64,000 nucleotides of DNA, from the NCBI GenBank assembly GCA_902774905.1, contig CACYKF010000004.1, forward strand, positions 99,025-163,024, given 5' to 3'. Of the stretch, positions 52,838 through 61,604 are shown in pieces. The notes below the pieces were generated by a model that did not search any database, was not told where the DNA came from, and saw only the letters and a program-made list of their open reading frames with translations. The stretch is from an uncultured bacterium. GTDB taxonomy: Bacteria > Cyanobacteriota > Vampirovibrionia > Gastranaerophilales > Gastranaerophilaceae. Position 1 is the stretch's first letter, and every line of letters begins with the position of its first letter. The position numbers and the translations under genes were made by a program.

Positions 52838-55318
52838 CTACTCTCTGAAACTAATCTGTGCATAAGTTTTTTGAAGTTTTTCACGAACAGACTGCATTTG
52901 TTGTTCAATAATTTCATCTGTCAATGTTGTCGTTTCATCCTGCATTTTTATTCTGAACGCAACTGATTTAAAGCCGTCTTCAACATGTTCACCCTGATAA
53001 ATATCAAAGATTTCAGAGCCTTTAAATATATTTTGTTTAACGGAACCTTTGATAACCTTTTGAATATCCTCGCAGGTTACATCTTCATTTATAATAAATG
53101 CAATATCTCTGCGAACTTCAGGGAATTGAGGAATATGTTTAAATCTTGGCACTGATTCTTTTACGGCACCGATAAGTTCGTTCAAATCAACTTTAAACAA
53201 ATATGCTTTTTGATTTAATTTCAATTTATCCTCAACTGTCGGATGCAATTGACCAAAATATCCGATTGGTGTGGGTTTTTTGCCTAATAACATAATTACA
53301 CCCGTTCTGTATGGGTGAAGAACATTGTGCGACTGTGCCAATTCTGTTTTGTCGAGTGCTACAAATTTTATTCTTCTTGAGACTTCAAGTTCATTAAACA
53401 AGTTTTCAATAATACCTTTTACATAATAAAAACCTGTTTCAGTCTTAACTTCCCACTTTGAATTTTGAACTTCTCCGGTTATAACACCTTCAAGAACTCT
53501 TGTTTCTTTTACACCTGTGTGCTTTTCATCAGCCTGACCGACTTTTATATAAGTTTTGCCGATTTCATAAGCCCAAAAAGTTTTCTGACCGTTATCAAAA
53601 TTTGTTTTCATGCAATTCAGGACACTGACGGCAAGATTTTGTCTTAACATTGAAAATTCTTCACTTGCAGGATTTGCAACTTTTATGGCATTTTCATCAT
53701 CATAAGTCATTTTGAATTTATCTAATAAAGATTTTCCGATTAATGAACTTGTCTGAATTTCGTTAAGTCCTGCGCTTTGCATGATATCTCTGACTTTTGC
53801 AATAACTCTTTCTTCAAGAGAAATTTCAGGCAGTTCTGTTTTTGACGGTAACGAAGGAGAAATCTTATCATAACCGTTAATTCTTGCAATTTCTTCGATT
53901 AAATCTATTTCTCTTGAAACATCACCGGCTCTGAAACTCGGTACTGCAAATTTTGCAGCAAGTTCGTTTCCGCCCAATTTTTCAAACCCGAGTTTTTCAA
54001 GAATATTTATACATTTTTCCGGTTCTATTTCACAACCCAAAATTCTTTTTATTTGTGCGTAGCGCAGAGTTATATTATTTTCAGGCAGTTTATTTTCTCC
54101 GTCTTCGACAACGCCAACAACTTCTGCATCTGCGTATTCAACCAAAAGTTGCATCGCACGCATCAAGGCAGGTTTTACTGCTTCTATATCAATTCCTCTT
54201 TCAAATCTTGCACTTGCTTCACTACGATAACCCACACTTCTTGCAGATTTTCTGTTTGAAACAGGGGTAAAATATGCGGCTTCTAATGCCATAGATGTTG
54301 TATTGTTATCAATTTCGGAATTTTCACCGCCAAATACACCCGCCAAGCATACACCTTTATCTTTTGTGGCTATCAAAACACTATCCGTTGTCAATTCTCT
54401 TTCAACACTATCTAATGTTGTCAGTTTTTCGCCTTCTTTTGCGCGTCTTACACACAAATACCCGTCTAATTTGTCAAAATCAAATGCATGCAACGGACAA
54501 CCGTATTCAAGCATTACATAGTTTGTAATATCTACAACATTATTTATTGGGCGCATGCCTGATGCAATCAATCTTTTCTGCATCCAGTCAGGAGATTTTT
54601 TTATTTTTATATTCTTCAAAAGTCCGACAGAATAGTATTTACAAACATCTTTATCAATTATTTCAACTTTGAATTTGTCAGTTGTTAAATCTTTTGTGCA
54701 CTCTATAGGATTAAATTTTAACGGCTTATCAAACAATGCACACAGTTCTCTTGCAACCCCGATAACAGACATTTGGTCACCCCTGTTTGCCGTTGGTGCA
54801 ACATCAATAATAGTATCCTTTTCAAACCCTAAAACATCTTTTACATCAATACCGATTTGAACATCAGGAAAAATTCTGTTCAAAACCAAAATTCCGTCTT
54901 CTTCCTGATAATTTCTGTCAGAAACACCGAGTTCATCTGCAGAACAAAGCATTCCCTGAGATTCAACTCCGCGAATAACCGCAGGAGTAAGTTCAAATTG
55001 TTCGCCGGTTTTTCTGTCCAATACTTTTGAACCGACACTTGCATAAGGAACAATCTGACCTTCTTTTATATTTTGCGCACCGCAAACAACTGTTTTAATT
55101 CCCGATCCTGTGTTTACCGTAACTAAATGCAAATGATCTGAATTTGGATGATTGTCGATTTTTTCTATTTTCACCGTTTTTATATCCGTAAAAGACGGTT
55201 TTAAATCTTCTATCGCTTCAACCTCTAATCCGCTCATAGTAAGTTCATGAGCAATCTGGAGCGGTTCTTTGTCAGATAAATCAACTAATTCGTTCAACCA
55301 ATTCAATGATATTTGCAT
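52838..55318 (-). CDS. pheT: Phenylalanyl-tRNA synthetase beta subunit
   Basis: An 826-residue protein with the full PheT layout: N-terminal MQISLNWLNELVDL, the tRNA-binding-like EMAP domain (TVKIEKIDNHPNSDHLHLVTV, VVCGAQNI), the B3/B4 editing domain (GMRPINNVVDITNYVMLEYG, LHAFDFDKLDG), B5, the catalytic-like core and the C-terminal anticodon domain (HIPQFPEVRRDIAFIINEDV). It pairs with PheS to charge tRNA-Phe; pheS is not in the window. GAGGG lies 8 bases before the ATG. Confidence 0.95.
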   Translation of the reverse strand: MQISLNWLNELVDLSDKEPLQIAHELTMSGLEVEAIEDLKPSFTDIKTVKIEKIDNHPNSDHLHLVTVNTGSGIKTVVCGAQNIKEGQIVPYASVGSKVLDRKTGEQFELTPAVIRGVESQGMLCSADELGVSDRNYQEEDGILVLNRIFPDVQIGIDVKDVLGFEKDTIIDVAPTANRGDQMSVIGVARELCALFDKPLKFNPIECTKDLTTDKFKVEIIDKDVCKYYSVGLLKNIKIKKSPDWMQKRLIASGMRPINNVVDITNYVMLEYGCPLHAFDFDKLDGYLCVRRAKEGEKLTTLDSVERELTTDSVLIATKDKGVCLAGVFGGENSEIDNNTTSMALEAAYFTPVSNRKSARSVGYRSEASARFERGIDIEAVKPALMRAMQLLVEYADAEVVGVVEDGENKLPENNITLRYAQIKRILGCEIEPEKCINILEKLGFEKLGGNELAAKFAVPSFRAGDVSREIDLIEEIARINGYDKISPSLPSKTELPEISLEERVIAKVRDIMQSAGLNEIQTSSLIGKSLLDKFKMTYDDENAIKVANPASEEFSMLRQNLAVSVLNCMKTNFDNGQKTFWAYEIGKTYIKVGQADEKHTGVKETRVLEGVITGEVQNSKWEVKTETGFYYVKGIIENLFNELEVSRRIKFVALDKTELAQSHNVLHPYRTGVIMLLGKKPTPIGYFGQLHPTVEDKLKLNQKAYLFKVDLNELIGAVKESVPRFKHIPQFPEVRRDIAFIINEDVTCEDIQKVIKGSVKQNIFKGSEIFDIYQGEHVEDGFKSVAFRIKMQDETTTLTDEIIEQQMQSVREKLQKTYAQISFRE

Positions 55319-55387
55319 TATAAAATCCCTCGTTTTTCTTTTAAATACATAAAAATAGTATTACAAAACAAAGGGATTGTAAATAAA

Positions 55388-55591
55388 TTAGTCGCTTTCT
55401 GCAACGACAGTTGCAATAAGTTCTCCGTAACTGTCAACACAACCATTTGTTTCTTCAACAATATATCTTAAATCACTGTGACCTTCAATTGCTTTTTCTG
55501 CACAGTCCATAGCATCATCATATTCTTTAAATTCACCGATTAAATTTTTTGATAGTTCTGATTTGTCTTTTGCAGTATATACCTGAAACAT
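55388..55591 (-). CDS. Small unknown protein (67 residues)
   Basis: A compact acidic protein with GAGGTG 4 bases upstream. It begins MFQVYTAKDKSELSKNLIGE and ends GELIATVVAESD. The alternating pattern suggests a small alpha/beta fold. No family recognised. It lies 69 bases upstream of pheT on the same strand and may be cotranscribed. Confidence 0.6.
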   Translation of the reverse strand: MFQVYTAKDKSELSKNLIGEFKEYDDAMDCAEKAIEGHSDLRYIVEETNGCVDSYGELIATVVAESD

Positions 55592-55626
55592 CTTTCACCT
55601 CTAAATATTTTGTTACTACAAAAGTA

Positions 55627-55947
55627 TTATACACCAAAAACTTCAGACAATTTATAATCTATTGATTTAAAAAACGGCAAGCCTGTTGATATATGATTTG
55701 TATTATCAAAAATTGGAACAATTTCATCCGGATTTTCTGTTATGTATTCCAAAACTTCGTCATCTTCAATTGCAGATTCAGGTTCAACTTTTACATATTG
55801 CGAAATTTTTTCAAGCATTTCAATTTCTTTATCGGCAGATTTTTCTGTTCTGTAACCTTTGAAAACATCCCCGAATTTTGATGCTTTAGTCAAATTTTCA
55901 AACTTCATAGCCTTTGCCATTGATTCATCTAATGTTTTAGAAATCAT
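55627..55947 (-). CDS. Small unknown protein (106 residues)
   Basis: A soluble acidic protein with AGGAG upstream. Residues 1-60 are helical and charged, and the end (HISTGLPFFKSIDYKLSEVFGV) is more hydrophobic. No family recognised. It precedes the 67-residue gene by 35 bases on the same strand. Confidence 0.55.
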   Translation of the reverse strand: MISKTLDESMAKAMKFENLTKASKFGDVFKGYRTEKSADKEIEMLEKISQYVKVEPESAIEDDEVLEYITENPDEIVPIFDNTNHISTGLPFFKSIDYKLSEVFGV

Positions 55948-56169
55948 AATCCTCTCTCCTCATTTTTTCTTATTATATATTTTCTTCTTGCGGATTACAT
56001 ACACCAAAAGGTTGAAAAAACAGTAATTTCTACCATTATATTAACTTTTGTAACAAACTGTATATATCCTGTAAATACTGGAAAGCAATTTTCAATTGAA
56101 AAAATTTTTTTATAAGACATAGGGGATAAAAAATCTTTTAGGATAGAAAGTTTTAAGGAGGAATTAAGA

Positions 56170-56877
56170 ATGACAAAAGCATTAGACGTTGTGGATTTTC
56201 AGGGTTACACTGCGAGAAATTTGAAAAACGGTAAATATGTAAGTGCTCAACAGGCAGGAAAATTAGTTAAAGATAAAGTTGTTGAAATTTTTAAGAAAAA
56301 ACCAAATATTTCATCCGGAACAATTGATGCAGGTCTTGGAATTGGCAGAGCAACAAAATCTGCAGAAGAATCTGCAAAAGTATTTATTGAAAACGGTTTT
56401 AAAGAAGCCACTAAAAAACCGAGTATGTGGAAAAATGCATTAAAATGGGGTGCAATCGGTCTTGGTATAGCTGCATTAGTTGCCGGCGGTGTTTATTTAT
56501 ACAAAAAATACAAAGATGGTAAAGCACAGGCAAATCAACCGGTAAACCCGACACCAACTCCGGTTCCAACAAAACCAGCAGACCAAACAAAACCACCGGT
56601 TAAGGGTGATGAAAATCAGGCAAATCCAACAAAACCAACTATTCCAACAGAATATACGGTTAAAAAAGGTGATAATCTCTGGAACATTGCAAAACAATAT
56701 TTAAAAGATTTGCATAAAGACGACCCGAATTACAAACCGACAAACAAAGAAATTTTGGAAAAGACGGAAGAATTAATGAGATTAAACAACAAAGAATACA
56801 GAACACCACTTCCTTCAGACAGCAGAAAAAGAGTTGTTGTAATTCACGAAAACGAAAAAATAAGACTTTCTGCATAA
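56170..56877 (+). CDS. Membrane-anchored LysM protein
   Basis: A 235-residue protein with AAGGAG upstream. The N-terminus (VVDFQGYTARNLKNG) carries an F-x-G like other proteins here. A single hydrophobic helix lies at about 98-112 (GAIGLGIAALVAGGVYLYKK), then a Pro/Thr/Lys-rich linker (120-162) and a LysM domain at 163-232 (YTVKKGDNLWNIAKQYLKDL). LysM binds peptidoglycan, so the C-terminus should lie outside the membrane, tethered to the wall. There is no N-terminal signal peptide; the internal helix would be a signal anchor. Confidence 0.8.
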   Translation: MTKALDVVDFQGYTARNLKNGKYVSAQQAGKLVKDKVVEIFKKKPNISSGTIDAGLGIGRATKSAEESAKVFIENGFKEATKKPSMWKNALKWGAIGLGIAALVAGGVYLYKKYKDGKAQANQPVNPTPTPVPTKPADQTKPPVKGDENQANPTKPTIPTEYTVKKGDNLWNIAKQYLKDLHKDDPNYKPTNKEILEKTEELMRLNNKEYRTPLPSDSRKRVVVIHENEKIRLSA

Positions 56878-56892
56878 GTAAACAATCATAAT

Positions 56893-56925
56893 AAAAGGGC
56901 TTGTTCAACAGAACAAGTCTTTTTA
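56893..56925. terminator. Terminator of the LysM gene
   Basis: AAAAGGGCTTGTTC and GAACAAGTCTTTTT pair around AACA (one G-T pair), followed by T-rich DNA. It overlaps the 3' end of the convergent YkgJ gene. Confidence 0.8.
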
Positions 56926-57486
56926 TTTTCCCAAAATCCAATCTAACATAGGACGAATTTCACCACACTCTATATTATACTTTTTTGCAAGTTCACTGTT
57001 CAAAACTCTGTCTATTCTTAAATTTACCATCGGAACATCTTTTATATTTAATGTATTTGTTTTGGTGTCAAAATATTCACTGTAATTAAGACCGTCAAAT
57101 ACACAGTCCGGAAGCCTTACATAACCCTCTTTATCATCATAATAACAAACTCCGAAAGTTCGGCAGATTATTCCCCGATATTCATATACACAACATTCGT
57201 TGTTTATTAAAAACGGACATTTATGTTCAAATCTTTGCTCTTTTGAATTTTGTTTTTGTTGTAATAGTTCCTTTATATTGTTTTGAACAATTTGCTTTAT
57301 TTTATCATCAAGATTTATAAAACCCTGTGTAAGGTATGCAAATTCTATCTGCGAAAATGGGTAATCGCCTTTGGAACAACATCCGGCACAACCCTTTTTG
57401 CATTTTATATATTTTTTTTGGGCTTCAAATATCGGTTTTAATGCATTGTCAAAATCGTGTATAAATTTTTGATATGTTTTGAACAT
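56923..57486 (-). CDS. YkgJ-type cysteine cluster protein, second copy
   Basis: The start is the ATG at 57486 with GGAAAG 5 bases upstream. The 187-residue protein has KCKKGCAGCCSKGDYPFS near residues 29-46 and a second cysteine set in HKCPFLINNECCVYEYRGIICRTFGVC. It is a longer, more divergent member of the family of the 4927-5358 protein. Metal binding is inferred. About 230 T-rich bases separate it from the next gene; I see no gene there. Confidence 0.78.
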   Translation of the reverse strand: MFKTYQKFIHDFDNALKPIFEAQKKYIKCKKGCAGCCSKGDYPFSQIEFAYLTQGFINLDDKIKQIVQNNIKELLQQKQNSKEQRFEHKCPFLINNECCVYEYRGIICRTFGVCYYDDKEGYVRLPDCVFDGLNYSEYFDTKTNTLNIKDVPMVNLRIDRVLNSELAKKYNIECGEIRPMLDWILGK

Positions 57487-57723
57487 ATTTTCTTTCCGGT
57501 TTGTAGAAAAGTTTTTATTTTTTTGTACTTCCAATTATTATTTTTATTTTTCTACAATCTTTTGTTTTTTTCTTTTTTTTTCTACATTTTTTATTCATGC
57601 TATATTTCTTTTATAGTCTTTGTTTCCAAAGTTTTTGACAATTAATTTTTGTTATTACTATCATTATTTATTACTTATTAATTAATTTATTAATTAATAA
57701 TATTATAAATTTTTCAAAAACTT

Positions 57724-58107
57724 TTACCAAACAACTTTTTCTATGATTTCTATTTCATATCCGTCAGGATCTTTTACAAAAGCAATTTTTGAACCTTTTC
57801 CAGTTAAATCATAGGGTTCGTATAAATATTCATAATTCAAAGATTTTAATTTTTCAGAAAATTCTTCCATAGATTTAATCCCGAATGCAAAATGCCCGAA
57901 TCCTGTTCCTATTTCGTATCCGTCTTTTGGTGTTTGGTCATTGTAAGTCAATTCAATCTGAAAACCTGTTTCTTTATCTTCCAAAAAATACAATTCACAA
58001 TCTTCTAATCTTTTCTTTTTACAAAGTTCCATATTGAACAAATTTTGATAAAAATCCAAACTTTTTTGAATATCTTTTACTCTAATCATTGCGTGCAAAA
58101 ATTTCAT
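57724..58107 (-). CDS. VOC-family protein, glyoxalase I-like
   Basis: The start is the ATG at 58107 (MKFLHAMIRVKDIQKSLDFY) with AAGGAG upstream. The 127-residue protein matches lactoylglutathione lyase: metal ligands His5, the Glu of FQIELTYN, His of GFGHFAFGI and the Glu of GYEIEIIEK, plus FVKDPDGYEIEI. It could detoxify methylglyoxal. The short length is normal for bacterial GloA. Confidence 0.85.
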   Translation of the reverse strand: MKFLHAMIRVKDIQKSLDFYQNLFNMELCKKKRLEDCELYFLEDKETGFQIELTYNDQTPKDGYEIGTGFGHFAFGIKSMEEFSEKLKSLNYEYLYEPYDLTGKGSKIAFVKDPDGYEIEIIEKVVW

Positions 58108-58310
58108 TTTATTCTCTCCTTTTAAAAAATCATAATACATTAGAAATAAAAAAACAAAATATTACATAAAAAGTTTTAGGTAAATAATTTCTTGATCATT
58201 ATTACAATGAAATTTTACTTTTTTACAATACCCCAAAAATTTTTTCGGTAAAATACATATATTATTTATTTTTGCGCCATTTTATGTATATTTTTATTTG
58301 TCTTTTTAAA

Positions 58311-58472
58311 TTAAACCATTCTTTTTTTTCTGTCGCATCTGTTTAAAATAATATCTTCTAAATTGCAATATATATAATACAATTCTCCCAATATCGTATC
58401 AGGTAAAATTATATCATCTTCTGAATCATAAAATTCTAATACATTTATATTTTCATCAAATATTTCGTTCAT
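58311..58472 (-). CDS. Possible 53-residue acidic protein
   Basis: A frame beginning MNEIFDENINVLEFYDSEDD and ending RCDRKKRMV. It has no visible ribosome site and lies in very AT-rich DNA, so translation is uncertain. The composition (acidic first half, basic end) is more protein-like than its neighbours' shadow frames. It is divergent from the 58568 gene. The rest of 58108-58567 shows no gene. Confidence 0.35.
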   Translation of the reverse strand: MNEIFDENINVLEFYDSEDDIILPDTILGELYYIYCNLEDIILNRCDRKKRMV

Positions 58473-58567
58473 AATAATTTTTATTCGTTATTATCAAATA
58501 ATATTTGGTATAAAATAGCAAAATTTTATATATTTGTCAATATTTATTAATAATTTAGACTATTAAT

Positions 58568-58780
58568 ATGTTAGATATAAAACAGGAAATTGGAATATTA
58601 CTATGGAAAAAGGGAGTTCGCTCTATGCGAAAACTCATATCACTTATGAATGATGAGGGTTATGATATACCTAAACCAAGTACAATGTCTGTTCAATTAA
58701 ATAAAAAGCGTGTAAGATTTCAAACTGTTCAAGAAATTCTTGACTTTCTCGGTTATGAACTTGTTATAAAAGAAAAATAA
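58568..58780 (+). CDS. Small helix-turn-helix-like protein (70 residues)
   Basis: The sequence MLDIKQEIGILLWKKGVRSM, followed by helices ending in STMSVQLNKKRVRFQTVQEI and LDFLGYELVIKEK, looks like a small XRE-type DNA-binding fold. The ribosome site is weak. Such small proteins often occur near mobile or accessory DNA. Exact family not assigned. Confidence 0.55.
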   Translation: MLDIKQEIGILLWKKGVRSMRKLISLMNDEGYDIPKPSTMSVQLNKKRVRFQTVQEILDFLGYELVIKEK

Positions 58781-58921
58781 TTCTGCCGATGCTTTTGTCG
58801 TGGTTTCGGTGTCAAAATTGTTTGGCATAAGAATCAATTTGCATATTATTTGAATTTTTATTCATAAGCATTGCCTTTTTGTGGAATGTGGTATTTTACA
58901 GCTTTTTGCAATATTGGATAT

Positions 58922-60250
58922 ATGAACAATGTAAATAAATTATTAAATGCTTTAAATGAAACAACCGAACTCTCGGTTGATGATTGGACTATTGAACATC
59001 AAATTATTGCCGGTATGAAAAAATGGGTTGCAAATATTGTACCGTCAGAACTTTTATCCCGAAGTATAAAGGATACACTAAATTCATTAATGACATTGAA
59101 TCAAGACGGAAATTTTTACAAAACATTTCCTGATAAGATTTTGACCCCTGATTATGGTGATAAATGGGGTGTCAGTGCAAATTATATTGAAATAAATAAC
59201 CGTGCAATTGCGGAGATGAAAGTAAATGAAAACGGTGAACACATCTGCCGAAACGGTTTGCAAAGTACAATAAAACTTCTGCCAGCAATAGTACCAAGTG
59301 CAAAAAGTTGGGCAAATTGTATAATTTTATCCCAAATTTTTCCTAATATATACGGTGACGGTTACAGTAAACCTGTAAATGAAGAAAACTCAATTTACGG
59401 AATAAAACTAAATAACGGTTTTAGTAAAAACATTATAAATTATGATATTAAAGACAAAATAAGTCCGTCAGAGCAGTTTGAAGCCTTTAACGATTTGGCT
59501 CATTTTCACGGGTTAAAGACAGGTTTTCGTACAGTAATTTCTGCCGACCAAATAAAAGTTGTTCAAAAAGACGGCAGTGATATAACTTTTGACTGGAATA
59601 ATCCGGAACATTTTGATTTGTTTTTAAATTCACATATAGAACTTATTAATATGGGATTTGAAGCAATTTTTATAGACAGTGCAAAACATATCGGCGGATA
59701 TGATATGGATAATTATACAGGTGTCGGTGCATTGCCAAGTTATGAGCAAATGCAATATATAATTCACGAAATAAGAAGCCGCAGCGGTAAAACACATTTA
59801 AGTTTTGTCGGAGAAAAAAGTACCGGAGATTTTTCCCGTTACGAAAACCTTGGTTTATCAACAGGAACAGGTTTTATTGACCCAAACGATTTTCACAGTG
59901 TAAAAAAAGAGGCTATTGATTATAAATATTCAAAAAATTACTCTCCGGGGGTAGAAGTATCAAATGACAACGATACAGGAGGCAGAAGTTATGAACAACG
60001 ACTGCACAGAATACATAACTCAATATTTGCCTATGAATATCCGAGTGACAAACTTGCATGTTTTATGCAGATGGAAGATTTGTTTCCGTTAAGATATGAC
60101 ACAAACACGCACCATCTTATGATGTGTAATCCGTCTTATTCAACAGACGGAACACCGCAAAGTCATTGGGAAAACCTTTTTACAAAAGATGACGGCAGAG
60201 AATATAATAAAAAAGTTGCAGAACTTTTCTTACATGCATTAAATTTGTAA
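58922..60250 (+). CDS. Unrecognised protein, possibly a TIM-barrel glycosidase-like enzyme
   Basis: The start is the ATG at 58922 (MNNVNKLLNALNETTELSVD). The 442-residue cytosolic protein has a pattern of strands and helices like a TIM barrel in residues 150-330: DLAHFHGLKTGFRTVIS, LINMGFEAIFIDSAKHIGGYD and KTHLSFVGEKSTGDF. Asp in FIDSAKH and Glu in VGEKS occupy positions like the nucleophile and acid of GH13-type barrels. FMQMEDLFPLRYDTNTHHLM near the end is unusual and well ordered. I cannot name a family. The fold proposal is inference. Confidence 0.55.
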   Translation: MNNVNKLLNALNETTELSVDDWTIEHQIIAGMKKWVANIVPSELLSRSIKDTLNSLMTLNQDGNFYKTFPDKILTPDYGDKWGVSANYIEINNRAIAEMKVNENGEHICRNGLQSTIKLLPAIVPSAKSWANCIILSQIFPNIYGDGYSKPVNEENSIYGIKLNNGFSKNIINYDIKDKISPSEQFEAFNDLAHFHGLKTGFRTVISADQIKVVQKDGSDITFDWNNPEHFDLFLNSHIELINMGFEAIFIDSAKHIGGYDMDNYTGVGALPSYEQMQYIIHEIRSRSGKTHLSFVGEKSTGDFSRYENLGLSTGTGFIDPNDFHSVKKEAIDYKYSKNYSPGVEVSNDNDTGGRSYEQRLHRIHNSIFAYEYPSDKLACFMQMEDLFPLRYDTNTHHLMMCNPSYSTDGTPQSHWENLFTKDDGREYNKKVAELFLHALNL

Positions 60251-61024
60251 TTATAATTCTTTCATCGGTAAATTTACGCTATAGGTGTGAATTAGTTCTT
60301 TGCGTTCAAGTTCTTCTGTGCGTTTTTTCAAACTGTTTTTTATATCTCTTGTGGTTGCTTTCATTGGAATGATATTGTCTTCCAACGCATCAAAATCACC
60401 AATTAAATAACGATTATCATTTTCTCTTTGAATTTCTCTTTGTTCATCAGAAAGAGGTTCAAAACCCATTTTTTTATAAAAATCCTTCGCAAAAGATTTT
60501 TCAGGTACTTCAGATCGAACATAAATCTGTTTGAAACCGTCTTTTAATGCAGAATGAAAAAACTCTGTTACAATAACTTTGCCTTCGCCAAGAATTTTTT
60601 TATTCCAGGTTGCAAGCCAATCAAGTTCTGTTTCGTCTTTAGAATGATTTTTTCTGCTTGAGTAATGAAAACCGCCGTTTTTATCGACTTTTAAAACATT
60701 ACCGATTAATATTGCGCTTGGCTCCTCATCAGACAGGGCAAGTAGTACTTTTGCCTTCTTTTCATATTTACTTTGCAAAATTTCAATACCTGCATCTACG
60801 GCTTCTTTTACAACCTGTTTTGTAGAATCATCCTTAATATCGTGTTTTTTATAAAAACCGTCTATATTATCAGAAATGTACTGCAAATAATCAACATCTT
60901 TTTTTTCGAGTTGATAAACCATTACATCCTGTTTTTTATCATGCAGATAACCGTATTTGGCTAACGGTATTGCCGTAAAATTAAGAGTATAAGTTCTATT
61001 TTGACATATTGAGCAGATATTCAT
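60251..61024 (-). CDS. GNAT-like protein with CSICQNRTYTLNF N-terminal motif
   Basis: A 257-residue protein beginning MNICSICQNRTYTLNFTAIP, with the same M-x-I-C-S-I start as the 2252 protein. Residues 55-190 resemble a GNAT acetyltransferase fold: KAKVLLALSDEEPSAILIGNV, then VIVTEFFHSALKDGFKQIYV, then KSFAKDFYKKMGFEPLS, the last being the usual GNAT C-terminal signature. The acetyl-CoA loop is not canonical, so activity is uncertain. It follows the 61033-61434 gene by eight bases. Confidence 0.65.
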   Translation of the reverse strand: MNICSICQNRTYTLNFTAIPLAKYGYLHDKKQDVMVYQLEKKDVDYLQYISDNIDGFYKKHDIKDDSTKQVVKEAVDAGIEILQSKYEKKAKVLLALSDEEPSAILIGNVLKVDKNGGFHYSSRKNHSKDETELDWLATWNKKILGEGKVIVTEFFHSALKDGFKQIYVRSEVPEKSFAKDFYKKMGFEPLSDEQREIQRENDNRYLIGDFDALEDNIIPMKATTRDIKNSLKKRTEELERKELIHTYSVNLPMKEL

Positions 61025-61032
61025 ATAAACCC

Positions 61033-61434
61033 TTATTTACTGATTTTGCTACTTGCTAATCTTTTTATAAATTTAATATATTCTTCAATTCTTTCTTCTA
61101 AATTATAATAATATCTATCTATGCTATCGCCAATTTTTGTATATTCAAATTTCAAATCATCATTTTTTATTTTTATCCCGTTAATTTTTGATTCGGCAGA
61201 AATATTTTGTTTTCTGAATATAGAACCGGCATTTATATCGTTTTTACCCAAGTTTATGATTATTCTGTCTTTGTCAGTACCAATAAATTTTGCTTTCCAT
61301 GCCCATTTTTCCTGATTTTCTGCTAACCATTCTCCAAAATATTTGTCAGGTTCTTTAAATGTTTTGTTACAGTTAATTTTAAATCTTGCCCCAAAAGCGG
61401 TTGAATTTGAATTATTGATATTGTTTACAATCAT
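61033..61434 (-). CDS. Unknown protein with INNSNSTAFG N-terminal motif
   Basis: The start is the ATG at 61434, with GGAG 9 bases upstream; the longer frame from 61500 adds residues without a ribosome site. The 133-residue protein begins MIVNNINNSNSTAFGARFKI, close to the start of the 36007 protein (TFGHSFRVS). The remainder is basic and mixed alpha/beta, with a helical end (LEERIEEYIKFIKRLASS). It is the first gene of a two-gene operon with the GNAT-like gene. No family recognised. Confidence 0.6.
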   Translation of the reverse strand: MIVNNINNSNSTAFGARFKINCNKTFKEPDKYFGEWLAENQEKWAWKAKFIGTDKDRIIINLGKNDINAGSIFRKQNISAESKINGIKIKNDDLKFEYTKIGDSIDRYYYNLEERIEEYIKFIKRLASSKISK

Positions 61435-61572
61435 TTTATTTTTCTCCGTATTGTATATTTTGATATTTTGTATAATGTCTATAAATATTTTTATTGACAT
61501 AAAACAAACGCATTTTTACAATACTTAATATTTTGTACTATTTATTAATTTTTTACCCGTTACGCAAAAAAA

Positions 61573-61581
61573 TGTTATACT
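61573..61581 (+). promoter_or_regulatory. Extended -10 box of pepA
   Basis: TGTTATACT lies 23 bases upstream of the pepA ATG and before its AAAGGAG-type ribosome site. Confidence 0.5.
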
Positions 61582-61604
61582 TAAAGAAAAGGAGAGTTTT
61601 ATTT

